DNA of 64,000 nt from the NCBI GenBank assembly GCA_950295325.1, contig OX485807.1, forward strand, positions 28,121,666-28,185,665, read 5' to 3'. Under the pieces are notes generated by a model. It was not told the DNA's origin. It saw only the letters and a program-made list of their open reading frames with translations, and did no database searches. Of the stretch, positions 33,585 to 46,005 are shown in pieces. The stretch is from Polytrichum commune (Eukaryota; Streptophyta; Polytrichopsida; Polytrichales; Polytrichaceae). A program made the translations under genes and the position numbers. Positions within the stretch are counted from its first letter, which is position 1; every line of letters starts with the position of its first letter.

Positions 33585-35523
33585 CTTCAAAATCCCAGCT
33601 CATCGTACAAGGATTTGGTGAGTCCACTGATAGTCCTTGAACCTAGTCAGATATGTAATATTAGCTTCATGGCCGCTGAGACTCAGTTTACTTCCATTCT
33701 GAGTTTTGGGTTTCACCTGATATATTGTCAGGTTATGTCTCATTTGGCTACCTTCGTTACCTGAGAGACCCTGGAAACTTGATATCTCGTATATGGTCGC
33801 CATTTATTTTCTTGTAGCAATTTAGCTTGGGAGAACTTCCTCTACTTCAGTGACTTGTATTTTTATGTTTGCAAACATTGATCATTGATAATTGCCAATC
33901 ATTGTGGCCATTCCATATGTGCGACCTACTCTTATACACCTATAACTTATTTGACAAATGAATTCTAATCAATGATTCAGCATCTTTTGAGGATCAATTT
34001 TACAATGGTGTGTACGTTTGCTCATGCCAAGGGAAAGTGTGGGTCATTGAGGTTTAGAGGTCATAAAGCTGGAGTTATATTTGAATCGAAGCACCACAAC
34101 TTTGTGTTCCAAATGTTCCTACAGTCCAGATGATATTTTTTGACGGTTTGCATGCTACTGGACTTTTACATCCAGTGAACATGATTGTTGTGAACTCACT
34201 GTAGTGATGGTGGGGATGCATCTGCCTGACTCTGATGGAGTAACATGTATATTGCTTCTCGCTTCCATCCATTTGAGCACATGGATTTCTTTTTATGAGA
34301 TGATTCCATTTGATTTTTTTTGAAGGCAATTAAGGATACAGTAACACACTTCAACGCATGAATCGTAGACTAGCAAGTGGTGCCTTAAAACTGCTTGTAA
34401 TTACTGTTTTACCTTTATCTCCAGACCATGTGGAAGTAGAGTCTACTTTGGTCAGTGGCAGACTAAAGAATTGTGGATTTTGATGGACTCCACACAGATA
34501 GCCATACTACTGGAAATCATATCAAGTAAGAATTTCTCTCTCTCTGAAGATGCATTTATCATGTAATAATACATCATATAAATTGAGGATCAACCAGTTG
34601 GACCAAAAATAAAATATGCCTTACTTTACCCAACAAATTCTTAAATCCCATCAGACTTGTGTTTACATGTAATCAAGGTCCTCCATGCATATTGTGCACT
34701 TTCAGATGCTTGTCTGTTCTCATGCTGCCATACTTACGTATGGCCTTACATATAACTTGATTCAGACTGAATCTTCTGATCCTGAAGAGTGTATTATAGT
34801 CAACAAAATATCAGACAAATTTAAATGTACTACCTCAGAGAATGAATAATGAGCTCCTATGTTTTTTGTGTGTTCTCACATATGCATTTTCACGATAGGT
34901 TTTAGAATATGTAAATGTGTCAGTATCAATTCATAATACCAGGCCATACATAATTGATTTGAGAACTAAGTCAAATCCATCACAAATTATAAGACCATGG
35001 CTTCAAAATTCATTTTTTTTCTTGCATACAGCAATCAAATATCATTCAGTGACAGCACCTGGTAAGGTCCAGAGAGTGCAATGGTGAAAACTGGTTGATC
35101 TTAAACCAGCTCCAACTATTCAATAATAGGTGCCCTACATATTCTATTGAAGATCCTAAAATGTATAGAAAGCTATCTTGAAATTATTGTGTTATGTTGC
35201 TGATCAATGCATTGCACATTATCCAATGGAGTATGGAGGGTGGGTGGGGTTGGGAATAAGCCATATACTATTTGAGAACTATACCATGATTATTATCTTA
35301 TCAACACCGTTATTTGAGATTCAACCTAAAACTTAGGTGAAGCACTATCATTAAATGCTATTAGAATGAAACTATTGATAATAGTTGAATCATAACATTA
35401 CTCAGTGTTCAATCTTGTTTTGTGAACCTCAAAAGAAAGAAAGAAAAATTACGCCCGCACATTGTACTGGCATGAATGCGAACCCGTTATCCAAATGCTT
35501 GACACGGCGGACCATGTTGTAGA
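33585..35523. other. 3' flank of PP2-A10-like gene, no gene seen
   Basis: AT-rich, with no exon or element recognised. The first few hundred bases are probably 3' UTR. Confidence 0.4.
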
Positions 35524-35950
35524 CCTCAAAATATAATAGTTGGATGCTCAAAAAGTTGCGCAAGGAGAATCAAATTCATACTAAGCTCCCAACATCCCAT
35601 TGTTATATTATGAGGGCCCACGTCGTTGAATAATGTTATGCAAGATTATGACTTAAACATATTCACTTCAGCCTTACAAGTAACATGTACCTCATAACTC
35701 AGTCTTAAAAATCAACATACATGATCTATTAAGTGTTTTTAATAATTGTAATGATTATTAAAAATATTGTTTCAATAATTAGTGAAGATTTCAAGTTAAT
35801 TCCAAGAAATAATAATCAGAGTTGCTATGCATACATAACATTACTCAACGACGTGGGCCCTCAAAATATAATAATCAGATGCTAGGAGTTCAGTTTGAAT
35901 CTGAGTCTCCATGTGTAGCTTTTTGAGCATCCGACTGTTATATTAGGAGG
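35524..35950. mobile_element. Nested fold-back (MITE-like) element
   Basis: The left arm, about 35524-35645, matches the reverse complement of about 35828-35950 at roughly three in four bases. The best block reads GAGGGCCCACGTCGTTGA. Each arm is itself a weaker inverted repeat, starting CCTCAAAATATAAT and ending with ATATTATGAGG-type text. This gives a cruciform-within-cruciform layout with a loop of about 180 bases. The superfamily is not assigned and no clear target duplication is visible. Confidence 0.65.
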
Positions 35951-38272
35951 GCACACTGAATGAGAGCTACAACTGAGAGGATGTTTACACCATGGACCAT
36001 GAAGTCGTCCCAAGGCCCTGTGAAATATGTGATTAGTTGTTAAACTCATCCCGGGACCAATTCGGTTTACACCAAGGAAAAAATGTTAGAGTGACCATGA
36101 AGTTTGAGGTCCCAAAAAGACATATTTTAAGGTCTACATTATCCACTAGCATAGTCCAACTGGTTTTCCGGTGGGAGAGGCAAACGAGGTGTTGTAGTAG
36201 AAAAAGGCCAGGGCCATTGTTATAATAATTTTTTTATGAATTTTTTTTTGGGGGGAAGAGAAGATGAAGACAAGAGAAGACAAAATAATTGATTTTTTAA
36301 TTTTTTTTTTAAACTATCCTTTTTGGACACATATTTCAACACATTCACTTTTTGATGCATGGTCGTTCCTCTTGGTCCACATTTGGTTTACACCCAGTGA
36401 GGGGTCCAAAGACTTTGTAAATTGATTTTTTAAGATATCATGCCATGGAAGTTGGACCATCAAATCGGCCCATGGAAAAAGACCATGTTCCATGGTGTAA
36501 CTGGCCTTGCGTAATGTTATATGACGCCTAGATCATCTCATTCTCACCCAATTTTAGTTCGAGGTCAGTATGACGCTATCTGCTTTAACTTGTCGATGCA
36601 AAACACTGCAGTAAGTTGGAAGAACCTTCCAAGCACACTCTGAGTACTCCAGCTTGGGTTACTTCCAAAATATAAAGAGAAAGTAGCTCTGCCCTTTTCC
36701 TCCACTTCAACCTGCCCTTCAAGTTACACCAAAGATTACTTGATACTCACTCGGAGGTTGTGATTTCTGCGGTTACTAATTTGAGGATAATTCCAATTCA
36801 TGGAAATTCAATAACCAGGAATTGTGACATGACTGTCCTCTACAAATGCATTGACAGACAAACATGCACAGTTAAAAAATGTCGTGTAATATTTAGGCTG
36901 GAAATTAGCAGAAGGGTAACAACTCTGCAGGTTCTCATTCATCTTCAACTAAAAAAGTCTGCAGTGTGTGTGGAAAAACGATAAGGTATACAATCCATAA
37001 AATTTACATGACCCTGGTACCTGAATCAAGGATAGTAGGTAGGATATGAGGGAGTTTGTTGTGTCTGTTGGACTACTGCCAACAAACTCTTTGAAGTCTA
37101 ATCTGAAAAGAACCAAGTAATGTGTACTGGTAACTGGACTCTCCTTTTCCTCTCTCTTGGGAGAATCGCACTACTATTGTGGACATTATGGAGTTAGGTA
37201 GTGGATGTGGAGGCCGGCAGTCATAGCCCATCTATTGCAGTTACATTCTAGGCTTGAAGGTTGATGTTAGGTACAGGGCGATATATTAGCTTCTTATTTA
37301 GCTAATTGAGAATAGTCAAACCCTTCGTTATCCATATTATTGTGATGTTAACCACCCTGTCTAAGGTCGAGGCATCCATAGTTGACCAGGTTCATTTAAT
37401 CACTCACTAGGGTCATGTAATGCCAACATGAGTGAGATCTGTACTTTTTAGGCGAATGGAGTTAAGGTTTATGTGGTGGCAACTTGTAATTACCCTCATA
37501 AGAGTTTTGACAAATGTTGTAGCCAAGCACTAGAATTTAAATGTTGACCTATAGATCGACCATGTGTTACCCTAACTTTACCACTACATAATTTGTAACA
37601 ACTTCCATATTCATGATTTTTTATTCTTTTTGGCATCCTCCAAAAAGAGAATTTTGTTTCTCTTCGCAAGAAAACTATTTGCCCGGTATTACTCCTCCTA
37701 AACATTTGCAAGCTCTCTTATTTAATTGGTTACAGATGCCTCAACCTTCAAATATTGCTGCTAATAATATGATCAAATCTCCCTCTCTGTCTCTGGGGAG
37801 GAGTTTCGTTGTTCCCCCGGTTGTTCCTCCTAGCCTTCAAGTAGCTTATAACTCACCCACACTTACTAAAGTGAGCCACCAACAAACAACTCCTACTAGC
37901 ATGGCCAATTTTAGTTCCAATTTGACCAGTGAGAACTATTGGATGTAACCACTGACCAATGCTAGTAGAAACCGTTCACTGGTGGCCTACACCAGTTTGT
38001 GTAGGCTAGCTATTAGGTTGTTGTTTTTGAAGGACCCATTTGTGATGAAAATGGGTCCCAAAACTTCTCACCACTCCAGACGAGAACTGGGAGTTGGTAC
38101 GCTGGGCTCCGAAGAGCTTGCCGTAGCACTTGGCGGAGGCACGACACGTTGCGCCCCGCCGTCGAGGATCTGCATCGATGTGCATGGCACGTTGCAGGGA
38201 AGCAGATTGTTACGACTTGAGTTAGCAGCAGGAACCTATCACATTCCTCAAACTTCCTGCCCAGAAACGTCC
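35951..38272. other. Gene-free stretch with weak retroelement traces
   Basis: 36000-36500 carries related phrases in both orientations (GGTTTACACC, CCATGGT) around T- and A-runs. A plus-strand open frame at 37613-37948 is Ser/Pro-rich and ends SMANFSSNLTSENYWM, resembling the start of a Ty1/copia gag (LTSENYxxW), but no pol follows. Too weak for a firm call. Confidence 0.35.
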
Positions 38273-38488
38273 CTAACCTAACTTAACCCTCTCTGGGCTG
38301 CCGAAAGGAACGGACTCCTTCGAGAAAAGGGAGCTATGGAGTTGTAGTATGTCTAGATAGCTGCGCCTAAATGCTGCCTCTTCCATGTTGCGAAGAACCA
38401 GCCGCACCTGGGGGACAAAATCTACCAGTCTGTGTGTGCGCTTTGCAACGACGTGCAACTGGAGGGAGCTGGTCCTGGAACCTGCCAT
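38273..38488 (-). CDS. Possible small protein, 71 aa
   Basis: Minus-strand frame starting MAGSRTSSLQLHVV with a fair start context (A at -3, G at +4). The composition is protein-like, with a mix of basic and hydrophobic residues (RTHRLVDFVPQVRLVLRNME). I do not recognise a family; it could be the first exon of a longer gene or chance. Confidence 0.25.
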   Translation of the reverse strand: MAGSRTSSLQLHVVAKRTHRLVDFVPQVRLVLRNMEEAAFRRSYLDILQLHSSLFSKESVPFGSPERVKLG

Positions 38489-38817
38489 GATTGCTAGTGT
38501 AAACTTAGCATGTTAATTGATGCATGAGCGAATCGCCATACTGTACGTACTGGTGCTCGCTTGCTTGCATCTGAGGCCGGATATCAAGCCATGAATTTGC
38601 TTGGATGCTTATGGAGCCTGTCGATTGGATTCGCTTGGACGGCAGATGCAGTACTGCTGCCTCATGAATTGATGACTTTCATCTTGCCTGCGTAACCAGC
38701 TGGTCTACTTCCTTAGCCAATGCAAGTAAAAACACACTACACTGATTATCACATTTAGTGAGGGTGGGCTAACAGTGCATGTGGGAAATTAATGAAGGTG
38801 ATACTAAATTTCTTACA

Positions 38818-39010
38818 TTATGAAACTAGTGCCACCAGAATATCTAGGGTTTCATGAGCCCAAAAAGTGTCAAAGTGCTGGAAACTTTCAATACAAGCTC
38901 TCTTCAATTTCTTAATGTTAGGAGATGCTTCTAAAATGAGTGGCACCAATTGAAAAGAAGAAGTCTCTTCGAGCTCACCCAAAAAAATCATGCACTCTAC
39001 AAACACCTAC
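38818..39010 (-). pseudogene. Possible terminal exon fragment, FBD/LRR-like
   Basis: After a TAG acceptor-like site near 39011 the minus strand reads VFVECMIFLGELEETSSFQL and VPLILEASPNIKKLKRACIE, then a stop. The LILEASPNIKKL phrase resembles the leucine-rich region near the FBD domain of plant F-box proteins. No F-box exon or further repeats are found nearby, so this may be a pseudogene remnant. Confidence 0.25.
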
Positions 39011-39499
39011 AGAGCACACACTAATTTTCTTGAATGTATGGTAAATGAGCATGTATTCATGAATTTAACATCACTCAGTAAAAATTTCGACACTCACTAA
39101 ATTTAAGAGTTGGCAAACTGGTGCAATATCCAGGGAACCAAATTGATGAGAATCTGCTGCAAGGGTTTAACAAGCTGTAACAGTAGTATGTATCTGATTT
39201 AGTGTGGCACTGAAATTGATGTGACATGTTGCTTTGGTAGAGTGGCCATCACTTATTCTAAGTGTCCCATGCCATTTACTTTTGCGGTGGCAATCTGTGA
39301 TTACAAGATCAATTACGGGTTAGACCGATGCATGAGGAATGTAGTGGGCCACATTAAACTTAATCAGATGTGTAGTATAGCTAGCTAGCTGCAATAGTAC
39401 TACGTATGTACCGCACTGGATAATGTCGTGGATGAAGAACAAGTTTTCACCCGACGAAGACGATCAACTCGTTGAGGGATCCAGCTCAATGCACAACCG
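39011..39499. other. Promoter region of root-cap gene 1
   Basis: No coding signal. A short palindromic run AGCTAGCTAGCT lies near 39380. Upstream control elements of the next gene are expected here. Confidence 0.35.
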
Positions 39500-39506
39500 T
39501 ATAAAT
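39500..39506 (+). promoter_or_regulatory. TATA box of root-cap gene 1
   Basis: TATAAAT at 39500, about 130 bases before the ATG at 39632, in a GC-richer setting. Spacing suits a leader of about 100 bases. Confidence 0.5.
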
Positions 39507-39631
39507 TCCAGAGTGGGCCGCCATGAAACGCAGCAGTTACTCACTCGCCTCCCTTGGCTGCAACTCGCTCTTCAGCTCCGCGCTTGTGAGCGTCGTTGCT
39601 TATCTCGACTTGGTGAAGTTTATTCGGCAAC

Positions 39632-41261
39632 ATGGCTTCCTTGAAGCCTGCATTGTGGGTTCTACTCCTGGCCTTGCTGGTCACGCTCGTGTCTCAAGCC
39701 ATGCTCGCTGAAGGCACGGGCAGCGGCAGCGGGGGAGGGGGCTATGGCACCAGCGGGGGAGGGAGCGATGGCGGCAGCAGCTGGGGCAGTGGTGGCAGCA
39801 AGGATCATGGTGGCAGCAGCTGGGGCAGTGGTGGCGACAAGGGTCATGGTGGCAGCAAAGATGGCGGATCACACCACGGTGGAGGAAAACGTAATGCTAC
39901 CAATTCAAGAACACCCTGCATGCATGTGTCGCCCATTCGATGTCGGCCAACGATTCTTTCATACCACATCTCAGTCCACCTGACGTAGTTTTTGCAAATT
40001 CATTGATGTCAGTTTGCTACGTGTTATCCCTCCTGTAAGGATCCCGCGGTACTGAATCTCTGGGAGAAAGCAATTCTTTCACCCCTGAAACAGACATTGA
40101 ACCCACACGACACTGGGTGATAATATCGAAAGTGATGGTCAGAGTGGTAACCTGCGGGGGTTTAGTAGATGAATTTAATCTTATTAATTTTCTTTTGGTA
40201 GAAATCACGGGGATACTTTGAGTTCATAAGATCTACTTCATAGTTCAAGGTTCCACGTCATGCGCATTCTTCATGAAATTGTGCGTACTTCGCACCTCTT
40301 CGAATATGGTTACTGACAAGGGCCTGAAGTTCTATCAACATTCACATGAGCGATTGCTATGTCATCAAATCAGATGTTAACTAGAGAATTGGATATGTCG
40401 TCCATGTTGAGATTGTTGGAACTGTCATGATGATGTGCTGATGATATCGACCCATTCTTTATCCATGCAGCTGACTGCAAGAAGAGCGGTGGCATGTGCG
40501 GCGACCCTCGCATTATTGGTGGTGACGGTGTGATGTTTTACTTCCACGGTGCTAAGAACCAAGACTTCTGCCTCGTCTCCGACAGCGATCTGCACATCAA
40601 TGCCCACTTCATCGGTACCCGCCCCGCAGGCCGATTCCGTGACTTCACCTGGGTGCAAGCTCTCGGATTCGTCTTCGGCCCCGCCAAGACGCTCAGCATC
40701 GCTGCCAAGCCCCACGTCGCACACTGGGACAACAGCGTGGACCAGCTTCTCTTCGCCTACAACGGGGAGTCTTTCGAAATCGAACAAGGCGAAGGGCAAT
40801 CATGGATATCTCCCGACGAAATGGTCACCTTGGAGCGCATCGGAGCGACTAACACCGTGTTTTTGAGAATCAAGGAGAAGATGGGAGTGGCTCTTAGCGT
40901 AGTGCCGATCGGAAAGAAGGAGAACGAGGTGCACAAGTACGGGGTCAACTCTGAGGAAGATTGCTTTGCCCACTTCGACATGCAGTTCAGCTTCCACAAC
41001 TTGTCTGATTCGGTGAACGGCGTGTTAGGGCAAACCTACCAGTCTGGATTCGTGAACCCGGTGAAGAGAGGTGTCGCCATGCCCATCATGGGTGGTGCTG
41101 ACCGATTCTTCAGCTCCTCGTTGCTGTCGACGGACTGCAGGATGAGCCAGTACACTGCTACCCCTGTCGCTGCGGCTTCCGCCATGGCGAGTGTGCGTGC
41201 CATCTGTGAGAGCAGCGGCCTCCCTACGGGAGTTCCCGGTGGTATCACTTGCCGAAGATAA
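39632..41261 (+). CDS. Secreted Gly-rich root-cap-domain protein 1
   Basis: Two exons, 39632-39890 and 40471-41261, joined through a phase-1 GT-AG intron, give 349 residues. Residues 1-27 are a signal peptide (KPALWVLLLALLVTLVSQA). Residues 28-86 are Gly/Ser-rich with repeats of GGSSWGSGG and KDHGG/KGHGG. Exon 2 encodes the root cap domain (PF06830): MCGDPRIIGGDGVMFYFHG, FCLVSDSDLHINAHFIGTRP, FTWVQALGFV, DCFAHFDMQFSFHNL, GVLGQTYQSGF and the end GGITCRR, with paired cysteines as expected outside the cell. Family members are expressed in root caps and reproductive tissue of seed plants, and their biochemical role is not established. The gene is convergent with its paralog 1.2 kb downstream. Confidence 0.9.
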
Positions 41262-42450
41262 ATTAGACACGAAGGGAATTCACAAATCTTCAGTTTCATG
41301 GTAGATTATACACGTGTTCGATCATGATCCTCGAAGATTAATTCTCAAAGTGTTGGTACCCTAGAATTTCACTCACCAGGTGAAGTTATATTACCGTATT
41401 GTATATGATCCGACTGCAATTGCATGAAGAGTATTGTGATGAGTTCCAGTTGTCACAGCGGGGCTTTTCAAAGAATTCTTCTAATAAAAGCGAGTACGAA
41501 AATTCACGTTTCTCACCAACTATCTTCTCGGCAACTCACATCATACTTGCATGCTGCCTTTTAAAAAAAAACAAATTTTGAGGAAAATGAAACAAGATTT
41601 ATTTCATTGCAAAACAACAATGCATGAATGTTCCACATACTAAATTTCTAATAACTGCTTGCTACTGCATTCATATTGTTTGTTGTGTGGACAAATCTTA
41701 TACCTCCAGGTAGCATAATTATTATACGGAAGTAAAACTCCTTCCCTCATATCTGTAATGTATCATCTCAACATTTGCCTGTTACGTGATTATGTGTAAA
41801 TTGTGATGAAGACGAGGATGAAGTGCACAATGTTGATTGAAAACACCACAAAACAATTCTTCAATATTATATAAACCTCTGTCCCAGCACCGTAATTAGG
41901 GCTCTGAAGTTAGCTCTGTTCCAATATCTCGGATCATGGTAAATGATTCGTGACATACTTTCATCGGTGAATCTATCTACACTGATCGTAGATACTGATG
42001 AGAGATGATAAACTTGAGCGCCCCTGTACAGCACTCCATGCACATTGCACAGACGAACAACAAATCTGATGTGGTGATACTGTGTCATATTTGTAATGAC
42101 AAGAGTTTACAACACGACACAGGAATATTCACATTGCACAGCATACTAATACTGCATTTCATGTCATGCATCATCATCATCATCGTCATCAGGTAAGCAC
42201 ACAATTATTGTGTTTATTGCGAAAACACCACAATCACCTAGTGACATGGTGACGCCGGGATACAAAGGCTGTAAATAACTCCCGAGCACTTGACTATGTA
42301 CGATATCCACATACTAAACGGAAAACAGGATCACGAAAAAAAAAGGGAAGCAGATGATCTTCGGAGACATCAGCTTCTATGGTTTGAACGCATCACGCGG
42401 GGGCATGGATCGGAGGATTGTAGAAACCAGCTATACAATGCATCAACAAT
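41262..42450. other. Interval between convergent root-cap genes
   Basis: AT-rich 3' flanks of both genes, with a short CATCAT/GTCATC run near 42170-42195. No gene seen. Confidence 0.5.
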
Positions 42451-44088
42451 CTATCTGCGGCATGTGATTCCTCCAGGAACTCCGGAATGGAGGCCGCTAC
42501 TCTCACAGATTGCTCGGAATCCGGGTAAGGCCGACCCAGGCGGGATGGGAGTGGCGGTGTACTGGCTCATCCGGCACTGGGTCGACAAAAGGGAAGGGCT
42601 GAAGAATCGGTCAGCCCCACCCATGATGGGCATGGCGACACCCCTTTTCACCGGGTTCACATATCCAGGCTGGTAGGTCTGCCCCAACACACCGTGCACA
42701 GTCGAAGACAGGTTGTGGAAGGTGAACTGCATGTCGAAGTGGGCGAAGCAATCTTCGTCGGTGTTAATCCCATAGTTGTGAACCTTATTCTCCAATTTGC
42801 CGATCGGCACCACGGTGAGCGCGACTTCCATCTTCTCCCTCACTCGCACCGACACCGAGTTCTTTAAGGCAACGCGCTCCACCGTCACGACGTTGTCGGG
42901 GGATTGCCACGAAGATCCGTAAGCCTCGGCGATGGAGAATGGTGCCCCGTTGTAGGCGAACAGAAGATGGTCCACTTTGTTGTTCCACTTGCTGACGCGC
43001 TTGGTAGCGATGCTCAGCTTGTGACCCCCGGCCGTGACGAACCCTAGCGCTTGCACCCAGGTGAAGTCGCGGGGGCGGCCTGCCGGGCGGGTGCCGATGA
43101 AGTGCGCGTTGATGTGGAGGTCGCTGTCGGAGACGATGCAGAAGTCCTGGTCCTTAAAGCCATGGAAGTAGAACATTACTCCGTCTCCGCCTACGATGCG
43201 AGGGTCGCCGCACACTCCACCGCGGTAGTTGCAACCAGCTGCAACATTGCCATCGATCGCTCACACGGCGCCGTTAGCGAATGAGTATTTTGTTTAATAC
43301 GTAATTGCACCAAAATTTCCAGAATTCTGGGGGAATCAATCTCTTGCACGAAGAACATCACCGCATTTTCACTAAAAGGGGACTAAACGTTTCCAGCATG
43401 CTGCAGAAATCAATCTCAACGCAAGGAGAACACCACATTTGCACAATTTCCAGCATCATGGAATTAATCTTCCTCACGACTAGCACCGCATTAGCACTAA
43501 TATTATTACCAGGATTATGGAATCAACCTCACGCACGAACAACACTGCCACATTGGGCTCAACCTCACCCATGAATTACATCACCATCGCATTTTTTTTA
43601 CCCGTGCACAGAGTTTATTATTTTACTGTACTTTAAAGTCCACTCCGAACAGGAAGAAAGACAACAACGACGTGAACATGTTGTTCTAGACATTCCGACA
43701 GGAATTTCGATTTGACAGTGTAAAATATACATGCCAAGAATAGAATTTGAGGATTCATCTTACGTGAGCCTGAATGACCACCGCTGCCACTTCCGGAGCT
43801 GCCACTTCCGGAGCTGCCGCCTCCGAAACCGCTATTTCCACCCGAGGAGCTGCTACCTCCATTGCTACTTCCGGAGCTGCCACTACCAAAGCCTGATCCG
43901 CTACCGGAGGAGCTGCTACCTCCATTGCTACTTCCGGAGCTGCCACTACCAAAGCCTGATCCGCTATTGGAGGAGCTGCCACCACCAAAGCCCGATCCGG
44001 CACCTTCAGCGATCTCTGCTTGGACTATGAACATGATCAGCAGAGCTAAGAGCAGCACAAAGACTGCAGGCTTGATTGAGTTGGCCAT
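42451..44088 (-). CDS. Secreted Gly-rich root-cap-domain protein 2
   Basis: Two minus-strand exons, 43764-44088 and 42451-43238, joined through a phase-1 GT-AG intron, give 370 residues. The signal peptide (residues 1-25) reads KPAVFVLLLALLIMFIVQA. It is followed by an 80-residue Gly/Ser-rich region with a tandem SGFGSGSSGSSNGGSSSSG repeat. Exon 2 carries the root cap domain (VCGDPRIVGGDGVMFYFHG, DFCIVSDSDLHINAHFIG, GVLGQTYQPGYVNPVKRG, GGITCRR). It is clearly paralogous to the plus-strand gene at 39632: same intron position and phase, same C-terminus, but a different Gly-rich composition. The longer coding frame beginning at VCGDP lacks an ATG, so the spliced model is preferred. Confidence 0.9.
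43308..43600. repeat. Degenerate ~55-75-bp tandem repeats in root-cap gene 2 intron
   Basis: About five units read alike on the plus strand: a CCAG(A/C)AT start, then GGAATCAATCTC and GCACGAAGAACA, ending CACCGCATTT. They fill most of the 525-base intron. The intron of the paralog lacks them, so they arose after the duplication. Confidence 0.7.
43850..43990. repeat. 63-66-bp coding repeat in root-cap gene 2
   Basis: Two nearly identical DNA units (CTACCTCCATTGCTACTTCC and so on) encode the tandem Gly/Ser module. High DNA identity implies slippage or unequal exchange rather than only protein-level selection. Confidence 0.8.
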
Positions 44089-44239
44089 GATGCTGTACTG
44101 CTATCTTAGTTTTTCTCGTGAGGAGCTGGAAGAAGATCACTGGAGCGGAACCGGAGGTAACCCAGGCGGGGCATGCAGTACTACTACTAGAAGTCTGCTA
44201 GCTGCTCATGCTTTGTGCAAATTCAAGGACTGACCATTC

Positions 44240-44255
44240 CAGACCTTATACTTAT
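44240..44255 (-). promoter_or_regulatory. Probable TATA region of root-cap gene 2
   Basis: On the minus strand this reads GTATAAGTATAAGG, about 155-165 bases upstream of the ATG at 44088, a spacing close to that of the paralog. Confidence 0.35.
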
Positions 44256-46005
44256 ACTCGACTGGAACTTCTCTTTTGCATGATCCACTACTTGCCCTTG
44301 CCTCCTGCTATAAGGCGAATTCGGCAACAATCTCAAAGTTTCCTTTAGCCCTAGTTTGGCATATCTCGTGGTCGTGACGTAAGGTATATGCAGCGACACA
44401 CACCGCAATTTCTCACCAGACATGGACCTAGCTTTGTATGATGCTAACCGTTACCAAATCCATATATTCTTTCTAAAGTGAAACTGGAGCAGCAGCAAGA
44501 GAGTTTGAAGAGACAGGCTAAGTTGAACGTGAGTGCCGTTATGACTTTCCAAGTCAGAGATTCACCTTCCAGTTTTCCTCGAATTCACCTACTCAGGAAG
44601 GTGGCCGACAAATCATCGACCGAACGAACATGGTAAGTCCACCTAATAATTCCATCTCGAGTTACAAATTGGTAGGTACGTTGAGTTCATTCACTAACTA
44701 CGCTCTCTGAAGGAGTAGTACAGTGCATGTCATTGGGATCTGGGTTTCTTCCAAAATTCAGCAACATTCTTATAGTGGCGGACGTTTGTACCATAATATT
44801 TAGGTATCCGACAAAACTCTAAAATCTTCCGACAACTCAAAATGTAGGATTGTCAGCATCACTCGAGACTTCAAGCTAGAAAGTTCGGAGCGACTATGTA
44901 AACTTTCTAAAAATAACACACCATCATTTAACTGACTTCCTATCAGTCAGACAGGTACATTAGAATAGAAACTAACCTGCAATACGCGACGGCAACTATC
45001 TCATAGCACAATTAGTTGTGTTGGTTTTCGACTTGGATATCTGCATTTCGGACATGCAAGTTTGCAGATTTCCTTCCAGGACACCAATTCGCGGGAGGAT
45101 TCGGCGGGAATGGAAGTTGCATCCCTGAGTAGGAAAGTCACTGGAGGCACTCGGCTCTCAAATGGTAGCTCAATATAATTAAGATCCTCTTTGCTGGTGC
45201 TGTAATTCTCTTCGTTTGGAAAATATGCGGATTTGCAGCGTGGACCATCAAATGAACCTGGAAATTTGGTCGGCAATACCGATGCACTCCCACAAGTTTT
45301 GCTTGCATATTGCGACAGTGAGTATAGAAATCTATATATATTAAAATTTTCCGTTTATTAGAATGAGAAATATTTGGGTGAACAAAAGAATGAGAACTAT
45401 TCCTAAATGTCCATAAATCCTAATGTCCATTCTAATGTCCATAAATCCTTTAAGTCGCTTTAAGTTATCCTTTAAGTTCACCATGAAAATTGTTTTTATA
45501 TATAATCGTCTTTTGGCCAAAGTCAAATATCTCCACTTCATTTCACTAAATTTGGGGTACTAATTACACCCATTTGAACCCGGGGTGCACTACAATATCC
45601 CGTATGGAACCACATGGGTGAACAAAAGAGGTATTAATTGTGGGGTAGGCTTAAAAAATATACATGAGCTTAGGGTATTACTTTGGTCAATTTCATAAAT
45701 ATATACATAGCCCATTTTTTGATGTGATAAGAATTGTTAATTTACACATAAGGCCATTCCCTTATAACATGTAGGTAAGAAGTAACTCTTAGGCCTCTTC
45801 ATTGAAAAATAATAAATAAAATAATTTTTAATTTTTTTTAAAAAAAAAACCACAATTGCCAACTTGGACCAGAATTTCATAAGTCAACAATTTTATCTAA
45901 ATGTTCAAATCTCATGTCACTATGTACTAGTGCTCCTCATTAAATTGTTTAGAGATAGGTTTAACCATCTAGAAGTGCCCGTAAGCTTGGTAGGCTCATA
46001 TTTTT
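44256..46005. other. Gene-free stretch
   Basis: Upstream DNA of root-cap gene 2, then AT-rich sequence. Near 45405-45470 short direct repeats (ATGTCCATAAATCC, CTTTAAGT) cluster. No gene seen. Confidence 0.4.

Noticed and set aside
39662-39872. Ala/Thr- and His/Cys-rich minus-strand ORFs
   Set aside because: Mirror frames of the Gly/Ser-rich repeats of root-cap gene 1.
43731-44233. Plus-strand ORFs of 99 and 123 codons rich in Leu/Pro or Cys/Arg
   Set aside because: Antisense shadows of the Gly/Ser-rich exon of root-cap gene 2.
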